In this document: positions 45,256-54,510 of the stretch, one piece after another | Layout of the letters: each line of letters starts with the position of its first letter | Numbering within the stretch: the stretch's first letter is position 1 | Assembly (NCBI GenBank): GCA_965223085.1 | Contig: OZ244981.1 | Span: forward strand, 310,001 to 374,000 | Direction: 5' to 3' | Length of the DNA stretch: 64,000 nucleotides | From: CBDCVO01 sp965223085 | Lineage (GTDB): Bacteria > Pseudomonadota > Gammaproteobacteria > Ga0077536 | Program-made: the position numbers and the translations under genes | The notes under the pieces: model-generated | What the model was told of the DNA's origin: nothing | What the model saw: only the letters and a program-made list of their open reading frames with translations | Databases searched by the model: none

Positions 45256-46757
45256 GCTGAGGAGTCTGACTTGTCGTCGCGCCTACGGGCAGCTCTCGCG
45301 ATGATGGTCTCCACTTCGGCGGCAAGCTCGGCGCGCGAATAACCATCGAGATCCACTAGATCTACGCTGGGATCGGGGTTCTCTCCCTGCGCTTGCAAGC
45401 GTTGCAGACGCGCTTCGTAGCGTTCCCGCGCCTGCGCCGCACGCGCCGCTTCTTCATCTAGCGTTTCGACTTCGGCTTTTGCATAACGATAGTAATGCAC
45501 CAATGGAATATGGCTGGGACACACGTATGCGCAACAACCACATTCAATACAATCAAACAATAAGAGATCTTGGGCACGATCAAAATCGCTCGTTTTGATT
45601 GCATCTAACAAGCGATGCGGCTGCAATCGCACGGGACAGACTCCTACACACTCGCCGCAGCGTATGCAGGCCCGCGAGGCACGCTCGTCGGCACGCGGCG
45701 TGACGATGACGCCGCAGGTCGTTTTGGTTATCGGCGCGCTCAGATCACTCACTTCTACGCCCATCATGGGGCCGCCCGCGATAACTCGATCGGTTGCTGC
45801 TGAGACAACATCACAACCACGCAGAACGTCGTCCAGCGGCGTACCGATCCGAGCAATCACGTTCTTCGTTTGGCCGTGCGCGACAACCGTAACATAGCGC
45901 TCTATCAAACTTTCCCCGTCCACAACTGCGCGATAGACTGCGGCCACGGTCGCAACATTGAGGACGACAATGCCGTATTCGATCGGCAAACGTCCGCTGC
46001 CCAATTCCGTACCGGTTAAAGTGAAGATTAACTGCTTCTCACCGCCGGCTGGATAGATTTCTGGCACCGCGATAATTTCAACGCCGTCGGCAGCGTGCTC
46101 CTGCAGCGCCGCCAATGCGTGCTGCATATCCGCTTCAACAGCGATGATGATTGCTTGCGCCTGCAATGCCCTGCCTACAATGTTTGCACCAGCAACCACC
46201 TCACGGGCACGTTCCTGGACCAGACGATCGTCTGCCATGATGATAGGTTCACACTCGACGCCGTTGATTATCATGAGGCGCACGGGGAGCGTCGCACCTT
46301 CGCGAGTCTTGATATGGGTGGGGAACCCCGCCCCACCCATGCCGACGATACCCGCGGCTTCGATGCGCGCAAAAATCTCTGCCGCGCTGGCGGACGCGAT
46401 ATCCAGAGGCGCTAGCGCTGGCGCCGGCGCGTCTGCGCCATCGGGGATCAATGCGACACACGGCATCGCAATCCCACCCGGATGTATGACTGGGTGATCG
46501 TGAAGCGTGCTGAGGTGCCCAGACGTCGGGGCGTGAATCGCGGCGCTGACATAGGTATGTGGCACCGCGATGCGTTGGCCTTTCAAGACCTTTTCGTTCG
46601 CGGTGAAATCAAGCCGAGCGGCGATCCCGATGTGCTGCTGTATGGGTAAATACAACTTTTCCGGCAACGGCAGGGTCGGCGTTTTTGCGTCCACGTGAGT
46701 CGGCTTACGCCGCGCGATGTGCACGCCGCCCGGAAATCTATGCAGTGCCCGTCTCAC
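45252..46757 (-). CDS. rnfC: Rnf complex subunit RnfC, NADH/ferredoxin-side Fe-S flavoprotein
   Basis: About 501 aa. The GTG at 46757 overlaps the rnfB TGA (GTGA) and gives the usual N-terminus RRALHRFPGGVHIARRK; the frame stays open further up but inside rnfB. Family motifs are MGGAGFPTHIK, the NAD/FMN-type fold after it, and two [4Fe-4S] motifs CIRCGECVGVCP and CIECGCCAYVCP near 375-425. The C-terminal tail is an Arg/Glu-rich helix, shorter than in E. coli. It connects cytoplasmic NADH or ferredoxin to the membrane complex. Confidence 0.96.
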   Translation of the reverse strand: MRRALHRFPGGVHIARRKPTHVDAKTPTLPLPEKLYLPIQQHIGIAARLDFTANEKVLKGQRIAVPHTYVSAAIHAPTSGHLSTLHDHPVIHPGGIAMPCVALIPDGADAPAPALAPLDIASASAAEIFARIEAAGIVGMGGAGFPTHIKTREGATLPVRLMIINGVECEPIIMADDRLVQERAREVVAGANIVGRALQAQAIIIAVEADMQHALAALQEHAADGVEIIAVPEIYPAGGEKQLIFTLTGTELGSGRLPIEYGIVVLNVATVAAVYRAVVDGESLIERYVTVVAHGQTKNVIARIGTPLDDVLRGCDVVSAATDRVIAGGPMMGVEVSDLSAPITKTTCGVIVTPRADERASRACIRCGECVGVCPVRLQPHRLLDAIKTSDFDRAQDLLLFDCIECGCCAYVCPSHIPLVHYYRYAKAEVETLDEEAARAAQARERYEARLQRLQAQGENPDPSVDLVDLDGYSRAELAAEVETIIARAARRRDDKSDSSA

Positions 46758-47299
46758 AACGATTCTGTCGCAGCGCCTCGCGGATGATGCCAACGCCATT
46801 GCGCCGCGGCCAAAGGCGCCGCTTTCAGTTCGATGCAATCCACCGGACATGGCGGCAGGCACAAACCACATCCCGTGCACACCGCGTTGAGCACGGTATG
46901 CATGCGTTTATGTGCCCCCACAATAGCATCGACGGGGCACGCCACAACGCATTTCGTGCAGCCGATGCATTGCGCCTCCACTACTTCTGCTCGCTGTTGC
47001 GGCGGTCGCGAATCGATGTCCGAGCGGGGCAGCTTGCGACCCAATAGCTCTGCTAAGGCCTCTTGCGTTACGCCACCGCCGGGCCTACAACGCGTGACGT
47101 CTTCCCCGCGTTTAACGATCGCCTCCGCGTAGGGGCGGCACCCAGCATAGCCACATTGGCGACATTGCGTTTGCGGCAGCAGAACTGCCACCCGTGAAAT
47201 ACGTTCCGCGACCGTCACGCTGTGTTCGCGCGGCGGGCGCCAGGCGCCCACCAATAACACGCCCAGAAAAAGTACGCTGACCGCAAACAAACTGATCAC
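46754..47299 (-). CDS. rnfB: Rnf complex subunit RnfB, polyferredoxin
   Basis: 181 aa. An N-terminal membrane helix, then the Fe-S domain with QTQCRQCGYAGCRPYAEAI, then two ferredoxin [4Fe-4S] motifs, CIGCTKCVVACPVDAI and CTGCGLCLPPCPVDCI, near 110-155. It is the entry point for electrons from reduced ferredoxin. The fdxA ferredoxin at 32.2 kb is a possible partner. It lies about 50 bp after rnfA and overlaps rnfC by 4 bp. Confidence 0.96.
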   Translation of the reverse strand: MISLFAVSVLFLGVLLVGAWRPPREHSVTVAERISRVAVLLPQTQCRQCGYAGCRPYAEAIVKRGEDVTRCRPGGGVTQEALAELLGRKLPRSDIDSRPPQQRAEVVEAQCIGCTKCVVACPVDAIVGAHKRMHTVLNAVCTGCGLCLPPCPVDCIELKAAPLAAAQWRWHHPRGAATESL

Positions 47300-47351
47300 G
47301 CCCGGTTCCTTCTAGTAGCGGGGCCAGGTAACGCTATCATAGGTTATAGGT

Positions 47352-47879
47352 CTAAGTCGGTAGCTCGAAGCCGTAACTCGCGAGCGCCATAAGAGCGAGT
47401 GAAATTAATCCCAGTGGCGCACCTCTTAAAGCGGCTGGCGCGGCAGCGACCTCTAGACGTTCCGTCAACGCCGCGAACACGGGCAATAAAGCTGCATAAC
47501 CCAAACACAGTCGTGTGGATTCGAGAAATTCCGCTCCCAAGTTTGTTCTATGTTGCAAGGTGAGCAGCAAGATGCCGACCGGCACACAACTCAGTCCAAG
47601 CAACGGCAGCCCCGGCTGCAAATATCTCGCATAGGCGTGGTATCTGCTACGCCCAAGACGTGCCAGCAGTGAGAGCACCAACGCCACTGACAACATTGCG
47701 ATCAGCAGTTGTAGCGGCACTATCTTAGCCGGTGCCAACGCGACGGTTACCACACTCGCCACCGGGGTCACCACGATCACCGCGGTGGCGAAAACTAAAC
47801 TCGCTTCAAGACGCCGGGCAACCGCTAACAACGGACATAAGCCAATGAGATACGTCAAGGCGAGATCTGAGCTCAACAC
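47352..47879 (-). CDS. rnfA: Rnf complex membrane subunit RnfA (divergent)
   Basis: About 175 aa, six hydrophobic stretches. The N-terminal IGLCPLLAVARRLE and the C-terminal NLGAEFLESTRLC...AALRGAPLGLISLALMAL follow RnfA/NqrE closely; the middle is strongly diverged. Cys in GLCP and in GLSCVPVG match the two membrane iron-sulfur ligands. The GTG at 47879 avoids the end of metG but gives an N-terminus about ten residues short; the same frame continues to 47957 inside metG, so the true start may overlap metG. It begins the rnfABCDGE-nth block. Confidence 0.8.
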   Translation of the reverse strand: MLSSDLALTYLIGLCPLLAVARRLEASLVFATAVIVVTPVASVVTVALAPAKIVPLQLLIAMLSVALVLSLLARLGRSRYHAYARYLQPGLPLLGLSCVPVGILLLTLQHRTNLGAEFLESTRLCLGYAALLPVFAALTERLEVAAAPAALRGAPLGLISLALMALASYGFELPT

Positions 47880-47895
47880 CAGCGCCGCACCGTAT

Positions 47896-49917
47896 TCATT
47901 TGATCCGCATTCCGGGCACCGCGCCACTGTCGGGGCTGAGGAGAAATAGCTCCTCACCGCCGGGACCAGCGGCTAATATCATACCTTCTGAAACGCCGAA
48001 ACGCATTTTGCGCGGTGCCAAATTCGCAACCACGACTACGCAACGTCCGACTAAAGCTTCCGGTGTATAGGCTTGTTTAATACCGGCGAAGACCGTTCTA
48101 CACACTCCCCCAACATCCAATTCTAGTTCCAATAATTTGTCTGCTTTGGCCACTGTATTCGCCGCCACGACACGCGCGACGCGTAAGTCGATTTTCGCAA
48201 AATCTTCAATTGCGATCTCGGCTTCGAAGTCTGCCTGATCGACGTCTATGTTCTTCACCTCAACCTCCGTCTCAGACTTGCTCGCGTTTATCATTGCCAC
48301 GACACGTTCTTCATCAACACGCTTCAATAACGGGCTAAAAACATTAATTTTGTGTGCGCCGAGATCGACGTCGATGTCGGACCATTGCAATGGCGGGCAA
48401 TTGAGAAAATGCTCCACTTTTCCAACGGTATCCGGCAGCACGGGTTTCAGATAGATTGCCAACAAACGAAACGCGCGCAAGCCGGTACTGCAAACGCGCT
48501 GCACATCTTCATGAGCGGCGGGGGTTTTTATCATCATCCAGGGTTTGCGGCGATCGATAAATTGATTTGCGCGATCAGCCAAGGCCATTACTTCGCGCAT
48601 CGCACGTGCATATTCGCGCTGTTCATAGGCCGTCGCGATAGAAGGAGCGGCAGCGCGCAACTCTCCTAACAGTTCGGGGTCGTCGTCTTCTCGGTGTAAA
48701 ATGCCCTGAAACTGCTTGTTGATGAAACCCGCACAGCGGCTTGCGATATTAACCACCTTGCCCACCAGATCGGCATTCACACGTTGCCGAAAATCGTCCA
48801 GATTTAGATCGATATCGTCGATGCCCGAGCTTAATTTTGCGGCAAAGTAGTAACGCAAGAACGCCGGATCGAGGTATTCGAGATAGGTTTGCGCCGTCAC
48901 GAACGTGCCGCGCGACTTCGACATTTTTTGCCCGTCCACCGTGAGAAAACCATGCACAAAAACGCTCGTCGGCACTCTAAACCCGGCGCCGTTCAGTAAA
49001 GCGGGCCAAAACAAAGTGTGAAAATACATGATGTCTTTACCGATGAAGTGATACATTTCGGCATCACTTTGCGGCGTAACAAAGTCTTCGAACTCAAGTC
49101 CGTGTTGTGTGCAATAGTTGTGAAAACTCGCGAAATAGCCGATTGGCGCATCCAACCAAACGTAGAAATACTTACCCCTCATATCGGGGATTTCGAAACC
49201 AAAATACGGGGCGTCCCGCGATATATCCCACTCTTGCAGTCCGGCTGAAAACCATTCCTGAAGTTTATTCACAACGCTCGCCTGCAGATCACTAGCACGT
49301 AACCACGCCTTCAGCATGGGTTCGAAATTACCAAGCTTGAAAAACACGTGCTCCGATTCGCGTTCTTCCGGCTGCGCGCCGCTTAGCGCTGAGATCGGTT
49401 CGATGAGATCCGTCGGGGCATACGTCGCGCCACAAATTTCGCAGTTGTCACCGTATTGGTCGGGTGTACGGCAACGTGGGCACGTACCGCGAATAAAGCG
49501 ATCCGGTAAAAACATTTTTCTGATCGGATCGTAAGCTTGACGAATAGTGCGGCGAGTGATGTGGCCGGCATCGCGTAAGCGGGTGTAAATTAGCGCAGAG
49601 ATCTCGCGGTTCTCGGGCGAATGAGTCGAATAGTAGTTATCGAACGAAATGCCAAAACGCGCGAAGTCCTCTTGATGTGATTTCGATACCCGCGCGATCA
49701 ACGTCTCCGGTGTGACATTCTCTTGCTCGGCTTTTAGCATGATCGGTGTACCGTGAGCGTCATCGGCGCACACGTAGTAGCACTCGTTACCACGTGTGCG
49801 TTGAAACCGCACCCATATATCGGTTTGAATATACTCGACCAAATGCCCAATATGGATCGGCCCGTTGGCATAGGGTAAGGCGCTGGTGACCAGGATGCGA
49901 CGCGGCGTGGAACTCAT
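47896..49917 (-). CDS. metG: Methionyl-tRNA synthetase
   Basis: 673 aa. The class I HIGH motif is in GPIHIGHLVEY, KMSKS in GQKMSKSRGTF, and the zinc knuckle is CPRCRTPDQYGDNCEICG, all as in the long proteobacterial MetG. The C-terminal 100 residues are the EMAPII-like tRNA-binding domain (IEDFAKIDLRVARVVAA), which also mediates dimerisation. It charges tRNA-Met. It diverges from mrp across about 150 bp, a pairing common in gammaproteobacteria. The rnf genes follow on the same strand. Confidence 0.98.
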   Translation of the reverse strand: MSSTPRRILVTSALPYANGPIHIGHLVEYIQTDIWVRFQRTRGNECYYVCADDAHGTPIMLKAEQENVTPETLIARVSKSHQEDFARFGISFDNYYSTHSPENREISALIYTRLRDAGHITRRTIRQAYDPIRKMFLPDRFIRGTCPRCRTPDQYGDNCEICGATYAPTDLIEPISALSGAQPEERESEHVFFKLGNFEPMLKAWLRASDLQASVVNKLQEWFSAGLQEWDISRDAPYFGFEIPDMRGKYFYVWLDAPIGYFASFHNYCTQHGLEFEDFVTPQSDAEMYHFIGKDIMYFHTLFWPALLNGAGFRVPTSVFVHGFLTVDGQKMSKSRGTFVTAQTYLEYLDPAFLRYYFAAKLSSGIDDIDLNLDDFRQRVNADLVGKVVNIASRCAGFINKQFQGILHREDDDPELLGELRAAAPSIATAYEQREYARAMREVMALADRANQFIDRRKPWMMIKTPAAHEDVQRVCSTGLRAFRLLAIYLKPVLPDTVGKVEHFLNCPPLQWSDIDVDLGAHKINVFSPLLKRVDEERVVAMINASKSETEVEVKNIDVDQADFEAEIAIEDFAKIDLRVARVVAANTVAKADKLLELELDVGGVCRTVFAGIKQAYTPEALVGRCVVVVANLAPRKMRFGVSEGMILAAGPGGEELFLLSPDSGAVPGMRIK

Positions 49918-50064
49918 GTTACGGTCATCTCAGTGTACCGGGCTGGGTGAAACTGCAGTGCATGCGAAGGAACGGGTGTAGTGCCGGGCCTAACCGTAGC
50001 ATTTTTTCGATCCGCTTCGCTATGTGCGAAATTTGTTAGAATCCTTAGCCGTGGAGTACCGAAC

Positions 50065-51156
50065 ATGAGCGCCCAGATCGACAACGAAATCGCCGCGGCG
50101 ATCAAAACGTACATCGATCCTTATTTAGGAACCGACCTGATCACCGCGAAGGCGCTAAAAACAGCATTCTTTGCCGAGAATACCTTAGAGCTCAACTGTG
50201 AACTAGGGATCCCGCTAGCCCGCTACGGAGCGGAGCTCGAGCAAGCATTGTGTGAGGCCTTGCGCAGCGTGGCAGGCACACGTGAAATTCACGTGAACTT
50301 GCAATCGAAAATAGAAACCCGCGCGGTACAGCGCGGCACAAAACCGTTGGCACAAGTGAAAAACACGATCGCGGTCGCCTCGGGCAAAGGTGGCGTCGGC
50401 AAATCGACCACCGCGACCAACCTCGCCATCGCATTGCGCGACGAAGGTGCCAATGTGGGGATCCTAGACGCCGATATTTATGGGCCTAGCCAACCGCGCA
50501 TGCTCGGCGCCGCCGGTCATCCGGAATCGCGCGATGGCAAGTCCATGGAACCGAAAGAAAGTTTTGGCATTCAGATGATCTCGATCGGGAACCTGGTCGA
50601 CGAAGATACACCCATGATTTGGCGCGGCCCGATGGCGACCAGTGCCCTAGATCAACTGATCGGTGAGACTAATTGGCGTGATCTAGACTACCTCGTGATC
50701 GACCTGCCGCCGGGCACCGGCGACATTCAGCTCACCCTTGCCCAACGGATCCCCGTCAGTGGTGCGCTGATCGTGACGACGCCGCAAGACATCGCGCTAC
50801 TAGATGCGCGGAAAAGTTTAAAAATGTTCGAAAAAGTCGATGTACCCGTGCTCGGGATAATCGAAAATATGAGCGTTCACATATGTTCGAATTGTGGGCA
50901 TGCAGAGTCGATTTTCGGTACCGGCGGCGGCGCCGCGATGGCCGCACAATACGACGTGGAACTCCTTGCTAGCATTCCGCTCGATCGCCGAATTCGCGAG
51001 GGCGTTGACAACGGCAAGCCGACTGTCGCCTTACAGCCAGATTCACCAACCGCCACCGTATTCAGGGAAATCGCACGTAAAACTGCGGCTAAGCTTGCAC
51101 TACGCGCCAAAGACTTCTCTGGCCGATTTCCCAACATCGTCGTTCAGAGCAGCTAA
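50065..51156 (+). CDS. mrp: Iron-sulfur cluster carrier ATPase Mrp/ApbC
   Basis: About 363 aa from the ATG at 50065. An N-terminal MIP18/DUF59-type domain (about 1-90) is followed by a deviant Walker A (ASGKGGVGKST, about 104-115) of the MinD/ParA class, DADIYGPSQP, DLPPGTGD and the CxxC pair HICSNCGH that binds the transferred Fe-S cluster. It loads [4Fe-4S] clusters onto apo-proteins, relevant to HpnH, IspG and Rnf here. The frame extends to a GTG at 49981, which is unlikely. dcd follows after 76 bp. Confidence 0.96.
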   Translation: MSAQIDNEIAAAIKTYIDPYLGTDLITAKALKTAFFAENTLELNCELGIPLARYGAELEQALCEALRSVAGTREIHVNLQSKIETRAVQRGTKPLAQVKNTIAVASGKGGVGKSTTATNLAIALRDEGANVGILDADIYGPSQPRMLGAAGHPESRDGKSMEPKESFGIQMISIGNLVDEDTPMIWRGPMATSALDQLIGETNWRDLDYLVIDLPPGTGDIQLTLAQRIPVSGALIVTTPQDIALLDARKSLKMFEKVDVPVLGIIENMSVHICSNCGHAESIFGTGGGAAMAAQYDVELLASIPLDRRIREGVDNGKPTVALQPDSPTATVFREIARKTAAKLALRAKDFSGRFPNIVVQSS

Positions 51157-51232
51157 GGCCGCAGGTTTGACGGTCAGGTGTTGCAGCACACGACGGTAGT
51201 AATGCGGTGCCGTTGGTCGGAGGGTAATTCAC

Positions 51233-51799
51233 TTGCCAGTCAAAGCGGATAGCTGGATTCGACGTATGGCGCTCGAAGAAGGTCTGATCGAACCGTTCGC
51301 GGCAGAGCAAATCCGCGAGCAGGATGGCACGCGGGTCATTTCGTTTGGCACTTCAAGTTACGGATACGACATACGCTGCGCACCGGAATTCAAAGTGTTT
51401 ACGAACATTAACTCGGTGATCGTTGATCCGAAACGATTCGATCCCGGGAGCTTTGTCGATGTGCAAGCGGAAGTGTGCATTGTCCCGCCGAATTCCTTCG
51501 CGCTGGCCCGCACAGTTGAATATTTCCGCATTCCTCGCAACATATTGACGATCTGTCTCGGGAAATCCACTTATGCTCGGTGCGGGATCATCGTCAACGT
51601 CACACCCTTAGAACCCGAATGGGAGGGGCATGTCACTTTGGAATTCTCCAACACCACGCCATTGCCGGCGAAGATCTATGCTAACGAAGGGGTCGCGCAA
51701 GTAATTTTTCTGGAATCAGATGAGCTCTGCGAGGTCTCGTACCGCGACCGCGGCGGCAAATATCAAGGTCAGACCGGGGTCACGCTACCTAAAACGTGA
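51233..51799 (+). CDS. dcd: dCTP deaminase
   Basis: 188 aa. Catalytic and trimer motifs are SYGYDIRCAPEFKVF, FALARTVEYFRIPRN, GKSTYARCGI (with the nucleotide-binding Ser/Arg), and VTPLEPEWEGHVTLE, where the Glu activates water. It converts dCTP to dUTP, feeding dTTP synthesis. The start is an unusual TTG at 51233, supported by GGAGGG 8 bp upstream and by the typical MxxKxDxWIRRMA N-terminus. It converges with the PilZ gene over a copy of a 22-bp repeat. Confidence 0.97.
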   Translation: MPVKADSWIRRMALEEGLIEPFAAEQIREQDGTRVISFGTSSYGYDIRCAPEFKVFTNINSVIVDPKRFDPGSFVDVQAEVCIVPPNSFALARTVEYFRIPRNILTICLGKSTYARCGIIVNVTPLEPEWEGHVTLEFSNTTPLPAKIYANEGVAQVIFLESDELCEVSYRDRGGKYQGQTGVTLPKT

Positions 51800-51823
51800 G
51801 AAGTCAACGGCTCGCTACGTTTG

Positions 51824-51845
51824 CCTAAGTCCGACAAACCGCTAG
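51824..51845 (+). repeat. CCTAAGTCCGAC-type 22-bp repeat downstream of dcd
   Basis: CCTAAGTCCGACAAACCGCTAG here matches, with three differences, the sequence beginning at 52530 and its inverted partner at 52491. It lies between the convergent dcd and PilZ genes and covers the last codons of the latter. Confidence 0.55.
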
Positions 51846-52456
51846 ACTGATTCTTGGCTCGCGAGTGATGGTGGTTCCGCTTGGGCCCGCGTATTGCGTA
51901 AGTCATTTGTTTGCACTCGAAGCACGTGTTGCACCAGTAGATCTCGATCCTCCTCGCGCAAGTTACGAAACTCTATGGCTATTTCATAGCGTGAGTCTCG
52001 CTCGCGGCAGGTGACGACTTCACCAAATAAGCGCATTACGTCATGTTCCGGCAGTAAAATAAGATCGATTGCTAAACAGGTCGCCTGCTCGAGCGGACTT
52101 TCTGCGAAGAGCGCCATACCACCCGCGCTAAGATTGATTTCTTGCAGGGCATGCTCGTCGTGTTGTCCTAGATCATGCGGCGCCGTTTCTAAAGAAACGA
52201 CCCGTTCGAGTAAGTTTAGCTTGCGGTTGAGCAGGTCTATGAGTTGGCTAACTGCCCCTGCCTCCGTCGGCAATTCTGCGTGCAGCACCTGAATCTGCGA
52301 TTCGATGCCCGCCCACGCAGCGCGCAAATTATCCAGCTTTACTTCGTTGAAATAGACTAGGCGTTGTTCGTTATCTAGTTCATCACGCGGGATGGCGCGA
52401 TATTTAACTAGGGCTATATCTTGAACTCGGAAGTAGCTTCTGCGCTCTACAGTCAT
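51842..52456 (-). CDS. PilZ-domain protein with an N-terminal helical region
   Basis: 204 aa. RRSYFRVQDIALVKYR at the N-terminus has the RxxxR-like arginine motif, and INLSAGGMALF (about 108-118) supplies the D/NxSxxG motif; the remaining beta strands end near EIAIEFRNL. About 60 helical residues separate the two motifs, an arrangement seen in atypical c-di-GMP receptors. A GAGGAG lies about 8 bp before the ATG. It neighbours the pomAB motor genes on the same strand, so control of motility by c-di-GMP is a sensible inference. Confidence 0.8.
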   Translation of the reverse strand: MTVERRSYFRVQDIALVKYRAIPRDELDNEQRLVYFNEVKLDNLRAAWAGIESQIQVLHAELPTEAGAVSQLIDLLNRKLNLLERVVSLETAPHDLGQHDEHALQEINLSAGGMALFAESPLEQATCLAIDLILLPEHDVMRLFGEVVTCRERDSRYEIAIEFRNLREEDRDLLVQHVLRVQTNDLRNTRAQAEPPSLASQESV

Positions 52457-52490
52457 CGTCTCTACTCCTCTTTTCCCAGTTTTCGACTGT

Positions 52491-52550
52491 TAGCAATCTG
52501 TCCGACTTAGGAGAAAACTACTGCGTCCGCCTAAGTCCGACAGACTGCTA
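52491..52550. repeat. Inverted repeat of the CCTAAGTCCGAC family (hairpin)
   Basis: TAGCAATCTGTCCGACTTAGG (two halves, 52491-52511) pairs with the 21 bases at 52530-52550 (CCTAAGTCCGACAGACTGCTA) with only two mismatches around an 18-nt loop. It lies between the PomB gene and the PilZ gene and could act as a terminator or mRNA-stability element for pomAB. Confidence 0.65.
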
Positions 52551-52551
52551 G

Positions 52552-53496
52552 TTAGTGCAACTCTGTTGTGGGTGCCGGAACGTCTTCAATGATGGTGGCT
52601 CCGGGCATCGGGCCTTCGCCGAGTTCTGGAATCGGTGTAATTCCAGCCGCATTTTCATCGCTCTCCGCGAGCGGTCCCGGATCTTGGTGAATAATTATCT
52701 CGACACGTCGGTTGAGAGCACGATTCTCTGGCGTGTCATTGCTCGCCAGCGGATGCGCTTCGCCGTGTCCTTCGACGACCAAACGTCGCGGATCCAGCTC
52801 GGACTCTTGCAGCAGTTCGTGGACCACAGATACCGCCCGCGCGGCCGACAGATCCCAATTTGAACGATAACGCGCTGTTCGAATCGGTACATCGTCGGTA
52901 TGTCCTGCAACGACGATACGCCCTGCGATATACGTTAACGCTTCGCGTAACTTTTCTATAACCGGCATAAATCCCGGCGCAAACTTTGCAACCCCAGAAG
53001 CAAACGAACCCTTCTCGCGAATGCGGATAATAACCGACCGATCTGTCGTCTCGACTTGAATCATGCCGGCTTCGACTTCCTCGCGTAGCGCTTCCAGCAA
53101 ACGCGCCGCGTCGATTTTGGTTTGCTCCTCGACATCTTGCTCACTGTTCGCATCCTTTTCTTGCACTAAGGCATCGGTAAAATCGAGCGTTTGCTTGTCG
53201 TCTTCGCGAGTTATTTGGCGGATTTCGTTTATCGGCGTGGGCTCGGGTTTGCCCGGGCTAAATTCCTGAGCAATGATGCTCGTACCTTTTGGGATAGCAT
53301 CCGCCTTTATTTCACGTTGCACTCCGAACGCTAAACGCATCGACCCAGCAATTGCTTTGAATTTATTTAGATCCAGCTCCGCGAAAGACAACAACAGCAC
53401 AAAAAAGCACATTAGCAAGGACATGAGGTCTGCGAACGTCATGATCCAGCCAGCGCTGGCTTGTTCCTCTTTCTTTTTTTGTACTTGTTCTTCCAT
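52552..53496 (-). CDS. pomB: PomB/MotB-type flagellar motor stator protein
   Basis: 314 aa. A single N-terminal transmembrane helix has the ion-binding Asp (D23 in TFADLMSLLMCFFVLLLSF). A plug/linker region of about 110 residues follows, then an OmpA-like peptidoglycan-binding domain (about 165-285) with VVAGHTDDVPI, NWDLSAARAVSV and NRRVEIII. Together with the PomA subunit encoded 13 bp upstream it forms the stator. The PomA partner's sequence suggests sodium rather than proton coupling. The acidic-Pro tail is not conserved in the family. Confidence 0.9.
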   Translation of the reverse strand: MEEQVQKKKEEQASAGWIMTFADLMSLLMCFFVLLLSFAELDLNKFKAIAGSMRLAFGVQREIKADAIPKGTSIIAQEFSPGKPEPTPINEIRQITREDDKQTLDFTDALVQEKDANSEQDVEEQTKIDAARLLEALREEVEAGMIQVETTDRSVIIRIREKGSFASGVAKFAPGFMPVIEKLREALTYIAGRIVVAGHTDDVPIRTARYRSNWDLSAARAVSVVHELLQESELDPRRLVVEGHGEAHPLASNDTPENRALNRRVEIIIHQDPGPLAESDENAAGITPIPELGEGPMPGATIIEDVPAPTTELH

Positions 53497-53509
53497 TCCT
53501 GGCGCCGGG

Positions 53510-54268
53510 CTAGTCTTCCGCAGCGGGACGTTTAGACGCGGGGAGATAGGTGTTCAAAATTTCCTCGATCACGCGCGGATTGCGCCCTTCCTGAATGCCG
53601 TTGAGGCTATCTATGATCATTGACTTAATCATTCGTTCCTCGTTGGAACGCAGCGAAAGCTTGTCCGCCAGCGGTAAAGCGAACACGTTCGCGATGATCG
53701 CGCCGTATAAAGTGGTCAATAGCGCTATCGCCATCGCTGGACCGATCGCTTTGGGGTCGCTCATATTGCCAAGCATTTGAATGAGGCCTATGAGCGTGCC
53801 GATCATGCCCATCGCCGGGGCGGACTCACCCGCGGCCTTGAAGATTTTCTGGCCTGATTCATGTCGTTCTATGGTGGAATTTAGATCAGTGTAGAGGGTC
53901 TTACGCACCACGTCAGGCTCGTGACCGTCGACCATCAATTGAATGCCCTTGGCGAGAAAACCGTTCTCGGTTTCTTTGCCTTCGAGAGCTAGCAAACCGC
54001 CTTTGCGGGCCTCGTTGGCCATTTCGACGGTTTGCTCGATCAATTGTTCAGGTTTATCGAGTTTGAAAATAAATGCCTTGATTGCAACTTTAAAGGCGCC
54101 GAGGATCTGTGCCAACGAAAATTTCATCATGACGGCGCCAAAGGTGCCACCGACCACGATCAGCAATGACGGCACGTCGACAAACATGCCGAGTCCGCCG
54201 CCAAGCAGGATCGCCGAGAGGATGACACCGACGGCGCTCACTAGACCAATGAGCGTTGCGAGATCCAT
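53510..54268 (-). CDS. pomA: PomA/MotA-type flagellar motor stator protein
   Basis: About 252 aa from the ATG at 54268 (MDLATLIGLVSAVGVI), which matches PomA N-termini; the open frame to 54325 is spurious. Four transmembrane helices with the motifs GGTFGAVMMKF, PAMGMIGTLIGLIQML and GPAMAIALLTTLYGAI. The cytoplasmic loop has NEARKGGLLALEG. Overall similarity is to the sodium-driven PomA of Vibrio rather than the proton-driven MotA. Flagellar structural genes are not in the window. Confidence 0.94.
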   Translation of the reverse strand: MDLATLIGLVSAVGVILSAILLGGGLGMFVDVPSLLIVVGGTFGAVMMKFSLAQILGAFKVAIKAFIFKLDKPEQLIEQTVEMANEARKGGLLALEGKETENGFLAKGIQLMVDGHEPDVVRKTLYTDLNSTIERHESGQKIFKAAGESAPAMGMIGTLIGLIQMLGNMSDPKAIGPAMAIALLTTLYGAIIANVFALPLADKLSLRSNEERMIKSMIIDSLNGIQEGRNPRVIEEILNTYLPASKRPAAED

Positions 54269-54510
54269 AGTTGAAATGCGCGTCCGATTATGTTGCCAAG
54301 TCGGCACCATTGCGGCTCGCCGCAATGGTAATCGACCATACTTTCAGGGATCGCTGCTTAACTCGGGATCTACCTCCAACACACACCCAGCGGCGCGCCA
54401 CGAATCACCCAGCGGTTCCTCAGACACGATTAATATCGGTCGCGCAGCGCTGAAACTTTACGGGCTTAGCCCGTTGGGGGGATGAGAATGGCGTTTCCGC
54501 GGGGCGTCGC

